Both the position numbers and the translations under genes were made by a program. Of a DNA stretch of 64,000 nucleotides, positions 48,703 through 56,139 are shown piece after piece. Origin of the DNA: JBCBSZ01 sp039185015 (GTDB lineage: Bacteria > Actinomycetota > Acidimicrobiia > Acidimicrobiales > Poriferisodalaceae); NCBI GenBank assembly GCA_039185015.1, contig JBCDAU010000012.1:1-64000 (forward strand), given 5' to 3'. The notes under the pieces were generated by a model, which was not told where the DNA came from, ran no database searches, and was given only the letters and a program-made list of their open reading frames with translations. Position 1 is the stretch's first letter. The number at the start of each line of letters is the position of its first letter.

Positions 48703-49512
48703 GTGACCGCGCTGGATCTGCGCGACGTCTCGGTCCGCTACGACGATCGGGTGGTGCTCGGCCCCGTGGACCTGCGGATCGAGCCGTGCCAGCGATGGGT
48801 GGTGCTCGGCCCGAACGGCAGCGGAAAGACCACCCTCGTCCGGGTGGCGGCGCTGCTGCAGTTCCCGACGACGGGCGTGGTGGAGGTACTCGGGACCCGC
48901 TGGGGCAGCACCGACATCCGCGCGTTGCGGGGGCGGATCGGGCTGACCAGCTCCGCGCTGATCGACGAGCTCCGGCCGGCCATCCCGGTCCTCGACGTCG
49001 TGATGTCGGTGGCCAACGCCGCGCTCGAGACGTGGTGGCACACCTACGGCGACGACGATCGTGCCGCCGCGCTCGCCCAGCTCGAGAGGTTCGGCGTCGG
49101 TCACCTGGCCGACCACGCCTTCGGCACGCTGGCCTCCGGCGAGCGCCAGCGCGTCCTGCTCGCCCGGGCCTATGCCAACGACCCCGGCCTCGTCGTGCTC
49201 GACGAACCGACCGCCGGTCTCGACCTCGGTGGTCGCGAGGAGCTCCTGCTCCGACTCGATCGGGTCGCCGCCGACCCGTCCACTCCTCCGGTGCTGCTGA
49301 TCACGCACCACGTCGAGGAGATCCCGCCGTCGTTCACCCACGCGCTCCTGCTGCGCCGCGGGTCGGTGGTGGCTGCGGGGGCCATCGAGGAGGTGCTCGA
49401 CGGCTCGACGCTGTCGGCCTGCTTCGGTCTCGACGTCACGCTCGCCCGTGAGGGCGGCCGGTGGTGGGCGCGATCAGCCCTGCGAGAGGACGGTCTCGAG
49501 CCGGGGACGTGA
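48703..49512 (+). CDS. Stand-alone ABC ATPase
   Basis: 269 residues with Walker A VLGPNGSGKTTLVRVAALLQ, signature TLASGERQRVLLARAYANDP, Walker B LVVLDEPTAGLDLGGREEL and H-loop LLITHHVEEI. GTG start with GGAGG about 10 nt upstream; TACCGT at 48664 may be the -10. No permease of matching type is adjacent. It resembles ModF/YlmA-type ABC proteins, whose partners are often unknown. Its last 39 nt overlap the SRPBCC gene on the other strand. Confidence 0.85.
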   Translation: MTALDLRDVSVRYDDRVVLGPVDLRIEPCQRWVVLGPNGSGKTTLVRVAALLQFPTTGVVEVLGTRWGSTDIRALRGRIGLTSSALIDELRPAIPVLDVVMSVANAALETWWHTYGDDDRAAALAQLERFGVGHLADHAFGTLASGERQRVLLARAYANDPGLVVLDEPTAGLDLGGREELLLRLDRVAADPSTPPVLLITHHVEEIPPSFTHALLLRRGSVVAAGAIEEVLDGSTLSACFGLDVTLAREGGRWWARSALREDGLEPGT

Positions 49513-49920
49513 CTCCTCGATCTCCCCGTCGAGCAGCCTCGACACGACCGGCTCCAGCAGGCCTCCGTCGTAGTCGAGGTCGAACCGGACCGCCGACCCG
49601 CGGTCGTCGCCGTCTGCGGCCACCTCGGCACTGAGGACCCAGCGGCTGTGGCGCCGTCCGTCGTGCTCGTGACGTTCGAAGACGACGCGACCGTCGGTGT
49701 CGACCGTGCGAACCATGCGCAGGCGCTTGGCCCGCGAGAACCGTCCGAGGCGAGCGCGCAGGGTCACGAACCAGGCCGGACCGGCGTCGTCGGCGTGCGG
49801 CGGGGCGGGCTCGGCCCGATCGACGATGGTCAGCCAGTCGGAGTAGGTCGTCAGGTCCCCGATGACCGACCGGACGCGGTCGGTGGGCGCCGCCGTGTGG
49901 TGATCGATCGTCCGTCGCAT
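49474..49920 (-). CDS. SRPBCC (START-like/polyketide cyclase) family protein
   Basis: 148 residues of the START-like fold: MRRTIDHHTAAPTDRVRSVI, GDLTTYSDWLTIVDRAEP, SRAKRLRMVRTVDTDGRVVF, RHSRWVLSAEVAADG, VRFDLDYDGGLLEPVVSRLL. Members bind hydrophobic ligands or act as cyclases/chaperones; the ligand is unknown. Convergent with the ABC ATPase gene, with a 39-nt overlap. Confidence 0.8.
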   Translation of the reverse strand: MRRTIDHHTAAPTDRVRSVIGDLTTYSDWLTIVDRAEPAPPHADDAGPAWFVTLRARLGRFSRAKRLRMVRTVDTDGRVVFERHEHDGRRHSRWVLSAEVAADGDDRGSAVRFDLDYDGGLLEPVVSRLLDGEIEESRPRLETVLSQG

Positions 49921-49979
49921 GCGTTCAGGATGCCAACGCCGGCGCCTCGTGACGTCATCCCGGCCGGTGATGATCGCCT

Positions 49980-50543
49980 TCAGGCGACGTGCTCGGTGCC
50001 CAGGCTCGATGGTCCGGCAGGCCCGGACAGGAACATCCGACGACCGATGTCGGCCGGGCTACCGACCGGCGGTGCCGCCGTTCCCGGATCGACCAACGCC
50101 GCCGTGTCGGGACGGAACCGGTTGTGCTTGAGCGGCGGGAAGCGCGCGAGGGAGGCATCAGCCGCCTGATCCGGGTCGTTCGACAGGACGCGCGTCTCGA
50201 ACTGGGTGCGCCGGGTCGACACGCGGCCGGAGTCGGCCGTGACGTCGACGAACTCCATCGGTCGACCCTCGATGACGACGTCGCGGCTGACCACGCCACC
50301 GCCCATCGGCTCGATCGGCGCGTCGTCGGCGCGAACGAGCTGGACCTCGCGCCGCGGCGCGACGTACTCGCCGTGCGCGGCCCGGGCTCGATCCCGTCGC
50401 TCGTCTCGGTTGTCGTTGGTGTCTCTCCCCGACGGCCGCTCCGGAGGCCGGACAGGTTCGGCTGAGCCCACGGTGGTGACCATGGGCATGGGCCGACCAG
50501 TTCCCTCCGGGCCGGCGTGCTGGAGAGGTGCTGCCGCCGCCAT
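49980..50543 (-). CDS. Orphan protein of unknown family, FliA-like promoter upstream
   Basis: 187 residues from ATG 50543, with a strong GAGGAGGG Shine-Dalgarno 7 nt upstream; a longer frame continues into the neighbouring gene only as shadow. It is hydrophilic, with no signal peptide or membrane helix. The N-terminal half is disordered and Arg/Pro-rich (PPERPSGRDTNDNRDERRDR). The C-terminal half has EYVAPRREVQLVRADDAPIE, VVIEGRPMEFVDVTADSGRV and RFPPLKHNRFRPD. I do not recognise it. The promoter at 50592-50620 resembles actinobacterial flagellar sigma (FliA) sites, hinting at a motility link; this is speculative. Confidence 0.65.
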   Translation of the reverse strand: MAAAAPLQHAGPEGTGRPMPMVTTVGSAEPVRPPERPSGRDTNDNRDERRDRARAAHGEYVAPRREVQLVRADDAPIEPMGGGVVSRDVVIEGRPMEFVDVTADSGRVSTRRTQFETRVLSNDPDQAADASLARFPPLKHNRFRPDTAALVDPGTAAPPVGSPADIGRRMFLSGPAGPSSLGTEHVA

Positions 50544-50591
50544 GACGGTGCCCTCCTCGTTGCGGGGTTTCCCTCGATCCCCGGTGACCTC

Positions 50592-50620
50592 GTATCGACG
50601 CACCCAGCGCCGATCTTGAG
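50592..50620 (-). promoter_or_regulatory. FliA-like (sigma-28 type) promoter candidate
   Basis: Minus strand: CTCA (50620-50617), a 17-nt spacer, then GTCGATAC (50599-50592). This resembles the CTCA-N15-17-GCCGATAA consensus I recall for FliA in motile Actinoplanes. It is about 48 nt before the ATG at 50543, with a good Shine-Dalgarno between. The segment around it is more AT-rich than its surroundings. No flagellar genes are in the window to support it. Confidence 0.45.
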
Positions 50621-50638
50621 GATTCCCCGGGAGATTTC

Positions 50639-51907
50639 TCAGCGGATGCCGTCGAGGGGGTCGGGGCCCGCCTCGCGCAGGTCGGCGGCCTGGCGCATCA
50701 GCGGATACGGGTTCACGGCCCGGCCGTCGGCGTTGGGATGCACCTCGAGGTGGAGGTGCGGGGGCGTGGTGATGGCATTGCCGGTGTTCCCGACGAAGCC
50801 GATCGTGGTCCCGGCCCGCACGTAGGCGCCCTCGGCGGTCACCGCGGCGTAGCCGGAGAGGTGCGCGTAGTAGTACGCCGTTCCGGACTCTCCGAGCAGC
50901 CAGAGCTTGATGCCGCCCAGGCGCCCGGTGCCCAGTCGGAACAGCACGCCGTTCTCCACGGCGAGGAGCGGCGTGCCGTGCGGGGCCATGATGTCCACGC
51001 CCTGATGGCGGCGACGGCAACCGTCGCGGCAGAACAGGAACGAGTCGATGAACTGGTACGTCGCACCCTCGATGGGGAAGACGATGTCCGGGACGATGTC
51101 GTCGATCACGTCCTCGAGCTGGGCATCGGCCTGCTCGGCCTGGTCGCGGAGAGCCGTGCGGGCCTCGTCCAGGTCCTCGAGGTAGTCGCGGACCTCGAAG
51201 ATCTGCGCTCGCTCCTCGTCGATGCCTCCCGGGGCCTCGTCCAGGGCGACGAGGAAGCGCTCGACCACCTCGTCCTGGGCGGCGTTGACGATCGAGGCCA
51301 CGATGTGGTCCCAGCGGCTCGCCTCGAGCACGTCGCCGCTGCGGATCGTCGCCTCCAGCGCGGCAGACGGCCCACCGGCGTAGAGGACCGTCACGCGACG
51401 CTGGAGATCGTCACGGGCCGCCTGGTACTCCTCGACGAGCCGCTGGTAGTCCAGCTGGGTGCTGTCCAGGGCGTCGGCCCGCTCCTGCACCACGGCGGTC
51501 TCGCCGATGTAGCGACGGGTGACCTCCTCCAGCCGAGCGGTCGCGGCGTCGGACTGCTCGACCGCGGCATCGAGGCGCGCCGTCGCCAGCTCCTTGATCC
51601 GGCTGCGGATCGCGAACGCCGTGCGTTCACCCTCGGTCCTGGCCTCGACGACGACGATCGGATCGAGCTCCGGCACCTTCGCGTTGTCGGAGTCGAGGCT
51701 GCCGCCGGGTCCGTCCGCGCCGTCGCCGCCCTCGAGCGGGATCGATGGCGGCACAGTGCCGTCGGCCGGTGTCGACGTGGTGGGAGCGACACCGTCCTGG
51801 GCGAGGGCCGGAGGCCCCAGGACGGCGAGCGCGCCGAGCAGGCACGCGAGGAGGACACGCACGATGGTCCCCGTCGACCGACGCTCCGGCCGATCGAGCG
51901 AAGTCAC
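50639..51907 (-). CDS. Secreted M23 peptidase with coiled coil, second copy
   Basis: 422 residues from GTG 51907. Signal peptide IVRVLLACLLGALAVLGPPA, acidic linker, coiled coil about 80-270 (EVTRRYIGETAVVQERADAL, QRLVEEYQAARDDLQRRVTV), then the M23 domain: HQGVDIMAPHGTPLLAVENG and PHLHLEVHPNADGRAVNPYP (HxxxD and HxH metal ligands intact). CRDGCRRR before the domain may form a disulfide. Same architecture as the protein at 39895, but with little linear similarity in the coiled coil. Overlaps the lipoprotein gene by 4 nt. Confidence 0.9.
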   Translation of the reverse strand: MTSLDRPERRSTGTIVRVLLACLLGALAVLGPPALAQDGVAPTTSTPADGTVPPSIPLEGGDGADGPGGSLDSDNAKVPELDPIVVVEARTEGERTAFAIRSRIKELATARLDAAVEQSDAATARLEEVTRRYIGETAVVQERADALDSTQLDYQRLVEEYQAARDDLQRRVTVLYAGGPSAALEATIRSGDVLEASRWDHIVASIVNAAQDEVVERFLVALDEAPGGIDEERAQIFEVRDYLEDLDEARTALRDQAEQADAQLEDVIDDIVPDIVFPIEGATYQFIDSFLFCRDGCRRRHQGVDIMAPHGTPLLAVENGVLFRLGTGRLGGIKLWLLGESGTAYYYAHLSGYAAVTAEGAYVRAGTTIGFVGNTGNAITTPPHLHLEVHPNADGRAVNPYPLMRQAADLREAGPDPLDGIR

Positions 51908-52800
51908 CGCAGCTCTTGTTCGGAGCACGAGGCCGGACCCGGCGTCTCGACGCGACCGCCGCAGCTCAGCGCGATCGCCTCGTACGCCGAACCGGCCGGC
52001 GAGATGAAGCCGAGCAGGTCGCAGGCCGAGTCCCCGTCCTCCACGCACGCATCCCACAGCGCGTCGAGCCGCGGGTCGTCGCCGCGCTCGCTCACCCTGA
52101 CCCGATCGACGAGCTGGTCGAGGAGCGCTCGGGACTCGGCCCGAGAGCCGTCCAGGAGCACGTCGGCGAGCTCGCTCACCGAATCGACGCCGGCGGCATC
52201 GAAGGCGGCCTCGAGCTCTGCGATCTCGAAGGTTCGGGCGAGCAGGCCGGCCAGCCGCTCGGGCGGGAGCTGGCGGGGGTCGACGACACGGGGATCGAGG
52301 TCGTCGATGACGACCTCGTCGGAGTCGGGGAGACCGAGCGCGCTGGTGGGACGGTCGACGTCGACGGCGCAGCGCGTCGTGATGTCGTCGACGAGGTCGA
52401 CCCGCAGCTCGGTGACGGCGTCGCCGCCGGCGGCGACGCGCGGCTGGGCCTCCTCCGCGGTCCCGGTGGTCGCGAGGGCGACGAGGTCGTAGCCGTAGCT
52501 CGCCAGGGCCTCGTCGGCATCGCCGAGCGCATCGGCGAGGAGCCGCCAGTCGGCGCTCAGGTCGTCGGGAGCGGAGGCGGCCGCCCGATCGAGCGCCTCC
52601 AAGACCGCCGTGAGCTGCTCGCGCAGGGCCTGTGGACCACCGGTCGGTTCGAGGAGCTCGTCGTCGAAGGCACCGGCGGCGACGGCCGCCTCGACGTGGT
52701 CGCAGTGCGAGGCGCCGTCGGATCCACCGGACGAGCAGCCGACCACGATGAGCGCTGCGGCGACGACGGCTCCCCGGTAACGGGTCGGGGTGCTGCGCAC
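51904..52800 (-). CDS. Secreted lipoprotein of unknown function
   Basis: 298 residues from GTG 52800 (TACCGT 8 nt upstream). Lipobox in GAVVAAALIVVGCSSGG, then a helical, acidic protein: HCDHVEAAVAAGAFDDELLE, ALREQLTAVLEALDRAAASA, LADALGDADEALASYGYDLV, and a C-terminal part with DPRLDALWDACVEDGDSACD. Six to seven Cys after the lipid Cys suggest disulfides. No family recognised. Cotranslated with the downstream M23 peptidase (GTGA), so a role in cell-wall remodelling is possible. Confidence 0.75.
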   Translation of the reverse strand: MRSTPTRYRGAVVAAALIVVGCSSGGSDGASHCDHVEAAVAAGAFDDELLEPTGGPQALREQLTAVLEALDRAAASAPDDLSADWRLLADALGDADEALASYGYDLVALATTGTAEEAQPRVAAGGDAVTELRVDLVDDITTRCAVDVDRPTSALGLPDSDEVVIDDLDPRVVDPRQLPPERLAGLLARTFEIAELEAAFDAAGVDSVSELADVLLDGSRAESRALLDQLVDRVRVSERGDDPRLDALWDACVEDGDSACDLLGFISPAGSAYEAIALSCGGRVETPGPASCSEQELR

Positions 52801-52808
52801 GGCAAGCG

Positions 52809-52814
52809 ACGGTA
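52809..52814 (-). promoter_or_regulatory. Putative -10 element of the lipoprotein-M23 operon (leaderless)
   Basis: TACCGT on the minus strand with an 8-nt spacer (CGCTTGCC) to the GTG. Confidence 0.5.
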
Positions 52815-52846
52815 GCGGAGCGGCCGTTCGGCGGGACTTCGCACCG

Positions 52847-52852
52847 TAGGGT
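52847..52852 (+). promoter_or_regulatory. Putative -10 element of the DUF429 gene (leaderless)
   Basis: TAGGGT on the plus strand with a 6-nt spacer (CGGTTC) to the GTG. It is divergent from the promoter at 52809-52814. Confidence 0.5.
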
Positions 52853-52858
52853 CGGTTC

Positions 52859-53776
52859 GTGGCCGACCGCTTCATCGCCGTGGACTGGAGCGCGGCGAAT
52901 CGACCGGTGAGCGGAGCGGACAGCGTGTGGATCGCCGTCGACGACGGCCGTCCGGACGTGACGCTGTCGAACCCGCCGACCCGACTCGAGGCGATGTCGA
53001 TCGTGCGGGATGCGGTGCGCGACGCGGTCGATGCGGGCGACCGGGTGATCGTCGGTGTCGACGCCGGGTTCGGCTACCCCGTCGGGACGGCGGCCGCGCT
53101 CGGGCTCGCACCCCCCGCCTGGTCGGCGACCTGGCGGCTCATCGGCGACCTGATCGAGGACGACGAGGCGAACCGCTCGAACCGCTTCGCCGTCGCCGCC
53201 GAGCTGAACCGCCGGCTGGGCTCGGCACCCGGTCCGTTCTGGGGAGGTCCGGCGGCCGCGACCGATTCCGACCTGGGAGCGAAGCGGCCCCCCTTCCCCG
53301 ACGCCGCCCGAGGCGGCGAGCTGGTCGAGTACCGGCTGGTCGAGGAGCTGCTGCGCGGCGGAGGGCATCGCCCGCAGTCGGTCTGGAAGCTCTACACGAC
53401 GGGGAGCGTCGGCTCGCAGACGCTGCTGGCGATCGCCCACCTCGAACGGCTCCGCAGCGACGCGGAGCTGGCCGACCACGTCCGCATCTGGCCCTTCGAG
53501 ACCAGGGAGGCGGATGACCTCGTCGGGCCGGTCGCACTCGTCGTCGAGCTCTGGCCGAACCTCGCAGCGGCCGAGCTCGACCCGACGATGGTCAAGGACG
53601 CGGCCCAGGTCGGTGCGGCCGCCGCGTGGCTGAGGACCCTCGCGGAGACCGACCAGCTCGAGTCGCTGCTGCTCCTGACCGACGTCGATGCGGAACGCCG
53701 CGAGATCGCCCGCGCCGAGGAGGGCTGGATCTTCGGTGCCGAGCGAGCGGGAGCGGTGAGCCGGAACCGCCGCTAG
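52859..53776 (+). CDS. DUF429-like (RNase H-fold) protein
   Basis: 305 residues. The start FIAVDWSAANRPVSGADSVW and VIVGVDAGFGYPVGTAAALG carry acidic residues placed as in DUF429, which is predicted to adopt an RNase H-like fold. Other parts: GELVEYRLVEELLRGGGHRP, VWKLYTTGSVGSQTLLAIAH, EGWIFGAE near the end. No experimental function known to me. GTG start in the leaderless pattern. Its TAG stop and the TAG of the next, convergent gene share the same CTAG. Confidence 0.75.
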   Translation: MADRFIAVDWSAANRPVSGADSVWIAVDDGRPDVTLSNPPTRLEAMSIVRDAVRDAVDAGDRVIVGVDAGFGYPVGTAAALGLAPPAWSATWRLIGDLIEDDEANRSNRFAVAAELNRRLGSAPGPFWGGPAAATDSDLGAKRPPFPDAARGGELVEYRLVEELLRGGGHRPQSVWKLYTTGSVGSQTLLAIAHLERLRSDAELADHVRIWPFETREADDLVGPVALVVELWPNLAAAELDPTMVKDAAQVGAAAAWLRTLAETDQLESLLLLTDVDAERREIARAEEGWIFGAERAGAVSRNRR

Positions 53777-54441
53777 GAGACCGTCGGCAGATCGAAGGGC
53801 CGGAGCCGTCGGCGGAGCAGCGCGATCGTCTGGTCCCACGCGCGGTCGGCCGCCTCGGCCTGATAGGCCGCGTTGGACGGCTCGGCGAAGCCGTGGACCG
53901 TGCCCGGGTGGGTCACGGCCTCGACCTCGACGCCGCCCATTCGCAGAAACGCTTCGGTGGTGACCCGATCCTCCTCGCTCACGAGGTCGTCCTGCTCGGC
54001 GAAGTGCAGCAGGACCTCCGCCTCGACATCGTCGAAGTCGAGCGACTGCGAGCCGTAGTACCCGACCACGGTGGAGATCGCGGTCGGGCGACGGGCGGCG
54101 GCCCACAGGCCCATCGATGCGCCCATGGCGAAGCCGACGATGGCGATCGGTCCCGTCCGGCGGCCGATGCGCTGGCGTAGCACGTCGATCGACAACATCA
54201 CCCGACGGGCGAGCACTTCCGGGCTGACGGCGGCGAGCGTGGCCTCGGCCTCGGCCTCGTTCGCCGGGAGCGCACCCTCGAGCAGATCGGGCGCGAGGGC
54301 GGCGAACTTCGCCTCGGCGAGACGCTCGCACAGGTCCCTCACCCCATCGTCGAGGCCCCACCAGGAGTGGAGGAGCAGCACCCCGGGCATCCCGGCCGGA
54401 CGCGGGGGCGCGAGATAGCCGGTGGTCGCGTCGTCGGTCAC
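53773..54441 (-). CDS. Dienelactone-hydrolase-like alpha/beta hydrolase lacking the nucleophile
   Basis: 222 residues from GTG 54441, overlapping the acyl-CoA ligase stop by 4 nt. Typical DLH pieces: GMPGVLLLHSWWGLDDGVRD, FAALAPDLLEG, LLHFAEQDDLVSEEDRV (acid) and VTHPGTVHGFAEPSNAAYQA (catalytic His, about 183). The nucleophile elbow, usually GxCxGG, reads IVGFAMGASMG with Ala at about 105. A Ser four residues later gives GASMG, but it is out of register. Either a non-catalytic relative or one with a shifted nucleophile. Confidence 0.8.
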   Translation of the reverse strand: MTDDATTGYLAPPRPAGMPGVLLLHSWWGLDDGVRDLCERLAEAKFAALAPDLLEGALPANEAEAEATLAAVSPEVLARRVMLSIDVLRQRIGRRTGPIAIVGFAMGASMGLWAAARRPTAISTVVGYYGSQSLDFDDVEAEVLLHFAEQDDLVSEEDRVTTEAFLRMGGVEVEAVTHPGTVHGFAEPSNAAYQAEAADRAWDQTIALLRRRLRPFDLPTVS

Positions 54442-56075
54442 TCCGGCGTACCGGCGAAGAGCTCCTTCGCCCCGACGTAGTCGGCCTTGCCGTTCGGGGC
54501 CCGGGGCACGAGCTCCACGACGCGCAGCTCCTTCGGGAGCTTGTAGCTCGACAGTCGGCCGCGGACATCGGCGAGCACGTCGGCGGCGGCGAGCTCGACA
54601 CCGGGTTCGGCGGAGGCGACCCCGACGACCCGGTTGCCGAACCGCTCGTCCGGCAGCCCGAACACCAGGCAGTCGCGCACGCCGGCGGTGGCCTTGACCG
54701 CCTCCTCGACCTCTTCCGGGAAGACCTTCTCGCCGCCGGTGTTGATGCAGTTCGAGCCTCGCCCGAGGAAGTTGATGACCCCGTCGGCGTCGACCGTCGC
54801 CATGTCGCCCGGGAACGACCACCGGACGCCGTCGATGACCCGGAACGTCCGTGCCGTCTTCTCGGGGTCCTTGTAGTACCCGACCGGCACGTTGTCGCAG
54901 GTGGCGACCATGCCCACCTCGTCGGAGCCCGCCGTCACTTCGATGTCGTCGTCGCCGAAGACCTTCGTCTTCTCGGTGACCATGAACTTGGCGACCTCGC
55001 CGGTCTGGCCGCCTGCGGCGACGCTCTGCCCCATCGACCCCTCGGTGCTGCCGAGCGCATCGATGATGATCACCTGCGGGGCGAACTCCATCAGCCCCTG
55101 CTTGGCGTCCGGTGAGAACATCGCCCCGGTGGACACGATGAAGCGCAGCGACGAGAGGTCGTAGGAGCCGCCGCTGTCCGCCTGGTCGCGCAGCGCACGG
55201 AGGAGTGGCCGAGCGAAGGCATCGCCGACGATGACGAGCACCGACACACCGCGCGATTCGACCACGCGCCACAGCTCGTCGGCATCGAGCGAGCGGGCCT
55301 CCAACAGCGTGACCGTCGATCCGGTGAGGTGGGGCGACATGACGCCCACCCAGATCCCGGTGCCGTGCATGAGGGGGCAGGCGGGCAGCGCCGTGAGGAG
55401 CAGGCCCTGGTCGGCCAGCCCTGGCAGGTTCGGGCCGACGTCGGCGGCGGAGTCGAACGGCGGCAACCCGAGGATCGGTGGGGCCTGGTCGAGGAAGAAC
55501 TTCGTGAACTGACCGACGGGGTACATCACGCCCTTGGGCATGCCCGTCGTCCCGCCCGTGTAGAGCATGTACGTGTCGTCCTCGCTGCGGCCGATGCGCT
55601 CCGCCGGCTCGGTGCGGGCGAGCAACTCCTCGTAGGCCACCGCGCCCTCGACCCCCGTGCTGCCGTCGGGGGCGGCGCCGTCGTCGACCTGGACGAGGAG
55701 CTTCACGAGCGGCAGTCGCTCCCTCACGCGGGCGATCCGATCACCGAGGCTGGTGTGGAAGACGATCGCCTCGGCGTCGCAGTTCTCGAGCAGGTAGTGG
55801 AGCTCATCGTCGAGGTACCGGTAGTTCACGTTGATCGGGACCATCCGCTGCTTGAGCGCGGCGAAGTTGGCCTCGCAGTACTCCGGGCCGTTGTAGAGGA
55901 ACAGCGCCACCTTGGCGTCGGGCTCCAGCCCGGCCGCGCTCAGGGCACCGGCGAGGCGGGCGGCGCGCTCCTCGTACTCGCGCCAGCTCAGGACCAGGTC
56001 GCCCTGCACCACCGCGGGGCGGTCGGGTAGCGCATCGGCGGCGGACTCCCAGATGGTCGCGAAGTGCATCTCCAT
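54438..56075 (-). CDS. Acyl-CoA synthetase (AMP-dependent ligase)
   Basis: About 545 residues from ATG 56075 (MEMHFATIWESAADALPDRP); an upstream ATG at 56126 is possible but would nearly abut the deoC promoter. Adenylation motif TYMLYTGGTTGMPKGVMYPV, later VISTGAMFSP-like IVSTGAMFSPDAKQGL, DALGSTEGSMGQSV, FPGDMATVDADGVINFLGRG and the C-terminal KLPKELRVVELVPRAPNGKA with the catalytic Lys in NGKADY. Members activate fatty or aromatic acids. Translationally coupled to the DLH-like gene. Confidence 0.92.
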   Translation of the reverse strand: MEMHFATIWESAADALPDRPAVVQGDLVLSWREYEERAARLAGALSAAGLEPDAKVALFLYNGPEYCEANFAALKQRMVPINVNYRYLDDELHYLLENCDAEAIVFHTSLGDRIARVRERLPLVKLLVQVDDGAAPDGSTGVEGAVAYEELLARTEPAERIGRSEDDTYMLYTGGTTGMPKGVMYPVGQFTKFFLDQAPPILGLPPFDSAADVGPNLPGLADQGLLLTALPACPLMHGTGIWVGVMSPHLTGSTVTLLEARSLDADELWRVVESRGVSVLVIVGDAFARPLLRALRDQADSGGSYDLSSLRFIVSTGAMFSPDAKQGLMEFAPQVIIIDALGSTEGSMGQSVAAGGQTGEVAKFMVTEKTKVFGDDDIEVTAGSDEVGMVATCDNVPVGYYKDPEKTARTFRVIDGVRWSFPGDMATVDADGVINFLGRGSNCINTGGEKVFPEEVEEAVKATAGVRDCLVFGLPDERFGNRVVGVASAEPGVELAAADVLADVRGRLSSYKLPKELRVVELVPRAPNGKADYVGAKELFAGTPE

Positions 56076-56125
56076 GTCCCCAGTCTCGCGCCCGACGTCG
56101 GGCGTCGCGACGGGACGTTCGGTCA

Positions 56126-56131
56126 TAGGAT
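56126..56131 (+). promoter_or_regulatory. Putative -10 element of deoC (leaderless)
   Basis: TAGGAT on the plus strand with an 8-nt spacer (CGGGGTCG) to the ATG at 56140. Confidence 0.5.
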
Positions 56132-56139
56132 CGGGGTCG

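Noticed and set aside
50639..54601. One giant minus-strand open frame of 1320 codons
   Set aside because: Only its last 422 codons are the M23 peptidase. The rest runs through the lipoprotein and DUF429 genes in a wrong frame. The GTG at 51907, with overlap to the lipoprotein stop, is the better start.
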